From positions 1 to 7,087 of the forward strand of contig CAUCSW010000033.1 in assembly GCA_958445555.1 (NCBI GenBank): a stretch of DNA of 7,087 bases. Reading direction: 5' to 3'. Of this stretch, positions 5,380 to 7,087 are shown piece after piece. The first letter of the stretch is position 1. Each line of letters begins with the position of its first letter. Made by a program: the position numbers and the translations under genes. The stretch is from an uncultured Clostridia bacterium (GTDB taxonomy: Bacteria > Bacillota > Clostridia > Oscillospirales > Acutalibacteraceae). The notes below the pieces were generated by a model. That model saw only the letters and a program-made list of their open reading frames with translations. It was not told the origin of the DNA and searched no databases.

Positions 5380-6090
5380 TCATAATGGAAATTTTGAAAT
5401 TTTAGCGCTGTTTCGGGGATATAATGTCGGAGTTTGCGATGATTTCTTTATGATAACCAGGTTTCTTTTATCTTTTCCGGGCAGATATCTCTCTTCGATC
5501 GACAAAATTTGCCCTCCGAGCTTGCCTGCCGCGCGTTCTCCCGCCTCAAGTTCGCCTTCCACCGCAGGTCCTTTCATCGCTATAAAGCATCCTCCGTTCT
5601 TGACATAAGGGAGACAGTATTCGCAAAGCACGGGCAAGGACGCCACCGCCCTTGCGGCAGCGACATCAAAGCTTTCCCTTAGCGGAGGTTTTGCCGCATC
5701 TTCGGCGCGGGCGTGAACGGTTTCAGCCTCAAGGCCCGTTTGCGAGAGGACCTCTCTTAAAAAGACAAGCCGTTTATTGAGCGAATCCAACAGAGTCAGC
5801 TTTATATCGGGCCTTGCGATCTTTATGACCAGTCCCGGAAATCCCGCCCCGGTTCCTACATCTATAAGGCTTGCACCCTCTTTTATATCATACGCGCCGA
5901 GCAGCAGAAGGGAATCATAAAAATGCTTTATCGCTATTCCCTCCGGGTCTGCGACTGCGGTGAGGTTCATTTTTTCGTTCCACTCCCTTAAAAGGCGGGA
6001 ATAGATTTCAAGCCGCTCCGACGCCGAAGGGTCGATCTTTATCCCCTCCGATTCGGCAAGCGAGAGTGCGTTTTCTATATATGTATCCAT
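5380..6090 (-). CDS. rsmG: 16S rRNA (guanine-527-N7)-methyltransferase RsmG (GidB)
   Basis: The 236-residue product is close to the usual length of about 240. It transfers a methyl group from S-adenosylmethionine to N7 of G527 in the 530 loop of 16S rRNA. Visible hallmarks are WNEKMNLTAV (37-46), HFYDSL (56-61), the SAM-binding loop DVGTGAGFPG (77-86), the acidic Asp102 after strand 2, ARAED (127-131), AARAVASLP (145-153), MKGP (172-175) and the conserved tail TPTLYPR...FPL (220-236). The frame stays open to 6252, but those 54 extra codons overlap rsuA and do not resemble the family. ATG 6090 with GGAG 6 nt before it is therefore the start. It lies 106 nt downstream of rsuA without a visible terminator, so both are probably one transcript. 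Loss of RsmG in other bacteria gives low-level streptomycin resistance. Confidence 0.96.
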   Translation of the reverse strand: MDTYIENALSLAESEGIKIDPSASERLEIYSRLLREWNEKMNLTAVADPEGIAIKHFYDSLLLLGAYDIKEGASLIDVGTGAGFPGLVIKIARPDIKLTLLDSLNKRLVFLREVLSQTGLEAETVHARAEDAAKPPLRESFDVAAARAVASLPVLCEYCLPYVKNGGCFIAMKGPAVEGELEAGERAAGKLGGQILSIEERYLPGKDKRNLVIIKKSSQTPTLYPRNSAKISKFPL

Positions 6091-6196
6091 TGCTTTCTCC
6101 GTTTCCGTCCGATCGGCGAATCGCCTTTGCCCCGCTTTGACGGGTGACGATCTGCCGTTCGTCTGTATTTGTAACAAGCCGATTGCCCTTTGCAGC
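6091..6196 (-). other. Spacer between rsuA and rsmG
   Basis: This 106-nt spacer holds the rsmG ribosome binding site (GGAG, 6100-6097) and a small perfect dyad, ggcga-a-tcgcc, near 6115-6125. No terminator with a T-run and no good promoter is seen, consistent with read-through from rsuA. Confidence 0.5.
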
Positions 6197-6937
6197 TTAC
6201 TCCTGCTCCCCGTTGTCGCCCGTTTGCGTCTCTGCGGCGAGTCTGACCTCACGGAGCGTCATTTCACGGCTTTCTCCCGGTGCCAGCGAACCGTCGAGAG
6301 AAAGATCTCCTATTGAGTCGCGGTGCAAGGCATTCACGCCGAGTCCGTAAACACCGAACATTCTTTTTATCTGGTGATATTTTCCTTCCCTTAATGTCAC
6401 CGTGACGACTCCCGGACGCTCGGTCCCGTCAAGCAGTGCCGGTCGGCAGACAGTGCCGTCTGCAAGTGTCACCCCGCGGCGGAAGTCCTCCTTCATATTT
6501 TCGGTGATCTCACCGTCAAGGGTCACGATATATCTTTTTTTCACATGGTGTTTGGGGGAGACTATGCCGTGCGCCCAGCTACCGTCGTCGGTTATTATAA
6601 GAAGACCCGTTGTGTCCCTGTCAAGTCTTCCGACGGGAAAGAGCCCTTTTCGCTTTACAGCAGTCGGGACAAGATCGACGACGGTGGTGCGGGATCTGTC
6701 GGTCGAGGCGGTGAGCACTCCCGCAGGTTTATTCATCATTATATAGACATATTTGCTTCCCCTTACTTCTCTGTCACCGTATGAGATCGCAGAAGAATCC
6801 TCAACCTTTGATTCGGGTATCTTCACGACCTCACCGTTGACCTTCACAAGACCCGCCTTTATATCACTCTTTGCCGTTTTGCGCGGAATACAAAAGCGGT
6901 TTGAGACGAGCTTGTCCAATCTTTCGGCTGCCAACAC
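6197..6937 (-). CDS. rsuA: 16S rRNA pseudouridine-516 synthase (RsuA family)
   Basis: The 246-residue protein isomerises a uridine to pseudouridine in rRNA, most likely U516 of 16S rRNA. An N-terminal S4 RNA-binding domain (about 5-50: ERLDKLVSNRFCIPRKTAK, then AGLVKVNGEVVK) precedes the RsuA/RluB/E/F catalytic domain. That domain has NKPAGVLTASTD (69-80), the catalytic motif GRLDRDTTGLLIITDDG (103-119) with Asp106, SPKHHVKKRY (127-136), EGKYHQIKRMF (184-194) and LHRDSIGDL (204-212). The compact length and the RPALL segment fit RsuA better than RluB. The start is GTG 6937, five nucleotides after GGAGG; the adjacent TTG 6934 is possible with 8-nt spacing. The last residues (about 235-246) are a variable acidic tail. 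It precedes rsmG, another 16S rRNA modifier, in a probable operon. Confidence 0.93.
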   Translation of the reverse strand: MLAAERLDKLVSNRFCIPRKTAKSDIKAGLVKVNGEVVKIPESKVEDSSAISYGDREVRGSKYVYIMMNKPAGVLTASTDRSRTTVVDLVPTAVKRKGLFPVGRLDRDTTGLLIITDDGSWAHGIVSPKHHVKKRYIVTLDGEITENMKEDFRRGVTLADGTVCRPALLDGTERPGVVTVTLREGKYHQIKRMFGVYGLGVNALHRDSIGDLSLDGSLAPGESREMTLREVRLAAETQTGDNGEQE

Positions 6938-6952
6938 TGCACCCTCCCCTCT

Positions 6953-7087
6953 TTATATTGTATCGATATCGATCTGTATAAATTTTGCCGTCGGACGATT
7001 TACCACGGGTAATACATGTGAATGGTTTGTGCCAAAAAGGTTGTTGTCGGACAATTGCCGGGCTGTTCTCCTCCGTGCAATGTCAAA
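6953..7087 (-). CDS. Possible C-terminal end of an upstream gene (weak)
   Basis: One minus-strand frame is open from the right window edge for 44 codons to TAA 6953-6955, just 15 nt before the rsuA start, an operon-like spacing. The translation (ending KFIQIDIDTI) matches no family I know. The codon choice, with AGG, AGA and ATA, differs from the neighbours, and an open run of this length is not rare by chance. It may simply be intergenic. Confidence 0.2.
   Translation of the reverse strand, partial: FDIARRRTARQLSDNNLFGTNHSHVLPVVNRPTAKFIQIDIDTI
6962..7012. promoter_or_regulatory. Two small dyads upstream of rsuA
   Basis: atcgatatcgat (6962-6973) is a perfect 12-bp palindrome, and ttacc-acg-ggtaa (7000-7012) is a 5-bp dyad. 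They lie 25 to 75 bp upstream of the rsuA start, near weak -10-like sequences (TATACA, TACAAT). They could be operators, but no -35 box at good spacing supports a promoter. Confidence 0.2.

Noticed and set aside
6091..6252. Longer RsmG start at 6252
   Set aside because: The 54 extra residues overlap the end of rsuA and resemble no RsmG; ATG 6090 has a GGAG at good spacing.
1..7087. CRISPR array, tRNA or rRNA genes, parS or Noc sites, transposase genes
   Set aside because: I looked for regularly spaced repeats, tRNA TTCGANNC-type arms, known rRNA segments, GTTTCACGTGAAAC-like palindromes and transposase motifs and found none.

Overview
The window looks like chromosomal DNA of a Gram-positive anaerobe of the class Clostridia, probably an uncultured gut-type member of the Oscillospirales/Eubacteriales. 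This rests on strong AGGAGG-type ribosome binding sites, sigma-A-like promoters, a PdaA-like spore-cortex-type deacetylase, a BDH/YugJ-type iron alcohol dehydrogenase, a DUF5662 protein, and an rsmG gene followed by a ParB/Noc-like gene. The taxonomic call is inference. Every convincing gene is on the minus strand, so transcription runs from high to low coordinates.

Layout in order of transcription. (1) 7087-5340: rsuA (16S rRNA pseudouridine synthase) followed by rsmG (16S rRNA m7G methyltransferase), closed by an intrinsic terminator at 5341-5372. (2) 5331-4371: a promoter with a consensus -10 box drives a ParB/Noc-like gene; a large hairpin at 4371-4408 may end this unit. (3) 4370-3889: a non-coding stretch of about 480 bp. 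It holds a striking GC-rich nested palindromic element (4128-4304, 18-bp terminal inverted repeats, three internal dyads), then a candidate promoter and a possibly structured leader. (4) 3888-1877: an unrecognised lipoprotein, a possible 23-residue hydrophobic micro-ORF, an iron-dependent alcohol dehydrogenase, and a strong terminator at 1877-1921. (5) 1818-1: a promoter with an upstream TGTAAT palindrome drives a tight three-gene operon. It encodes a small stand-alone FakA-middle-domain-like protein, a DUF5662 protein, and a membrane-anchored PdaA-like polysaccharide deacetylase that runs off the left edge.

The first block is housekeeping work on 16S rRNA plus a chromosome-partition or nucleoid-occlusion-type DNA-binding protein. 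This echoes the rsmG-noc order of Firmicutes, but no ParA is visible. The left block couples a small putative metal-site protein, an HD-like protein and a peptidoglycan deacetylase. The spacing (1 and 14 nt) says they are co-expressed, but a joint function is unknown.

I did not find a clearly new multi-gene defence or mobile system. The best leads for something undescribed are the nested palindromic element, the leader in front of the lipoprotein gene, the micro-ORF, and the stand-alone FakA-middle-like protein with its operon.
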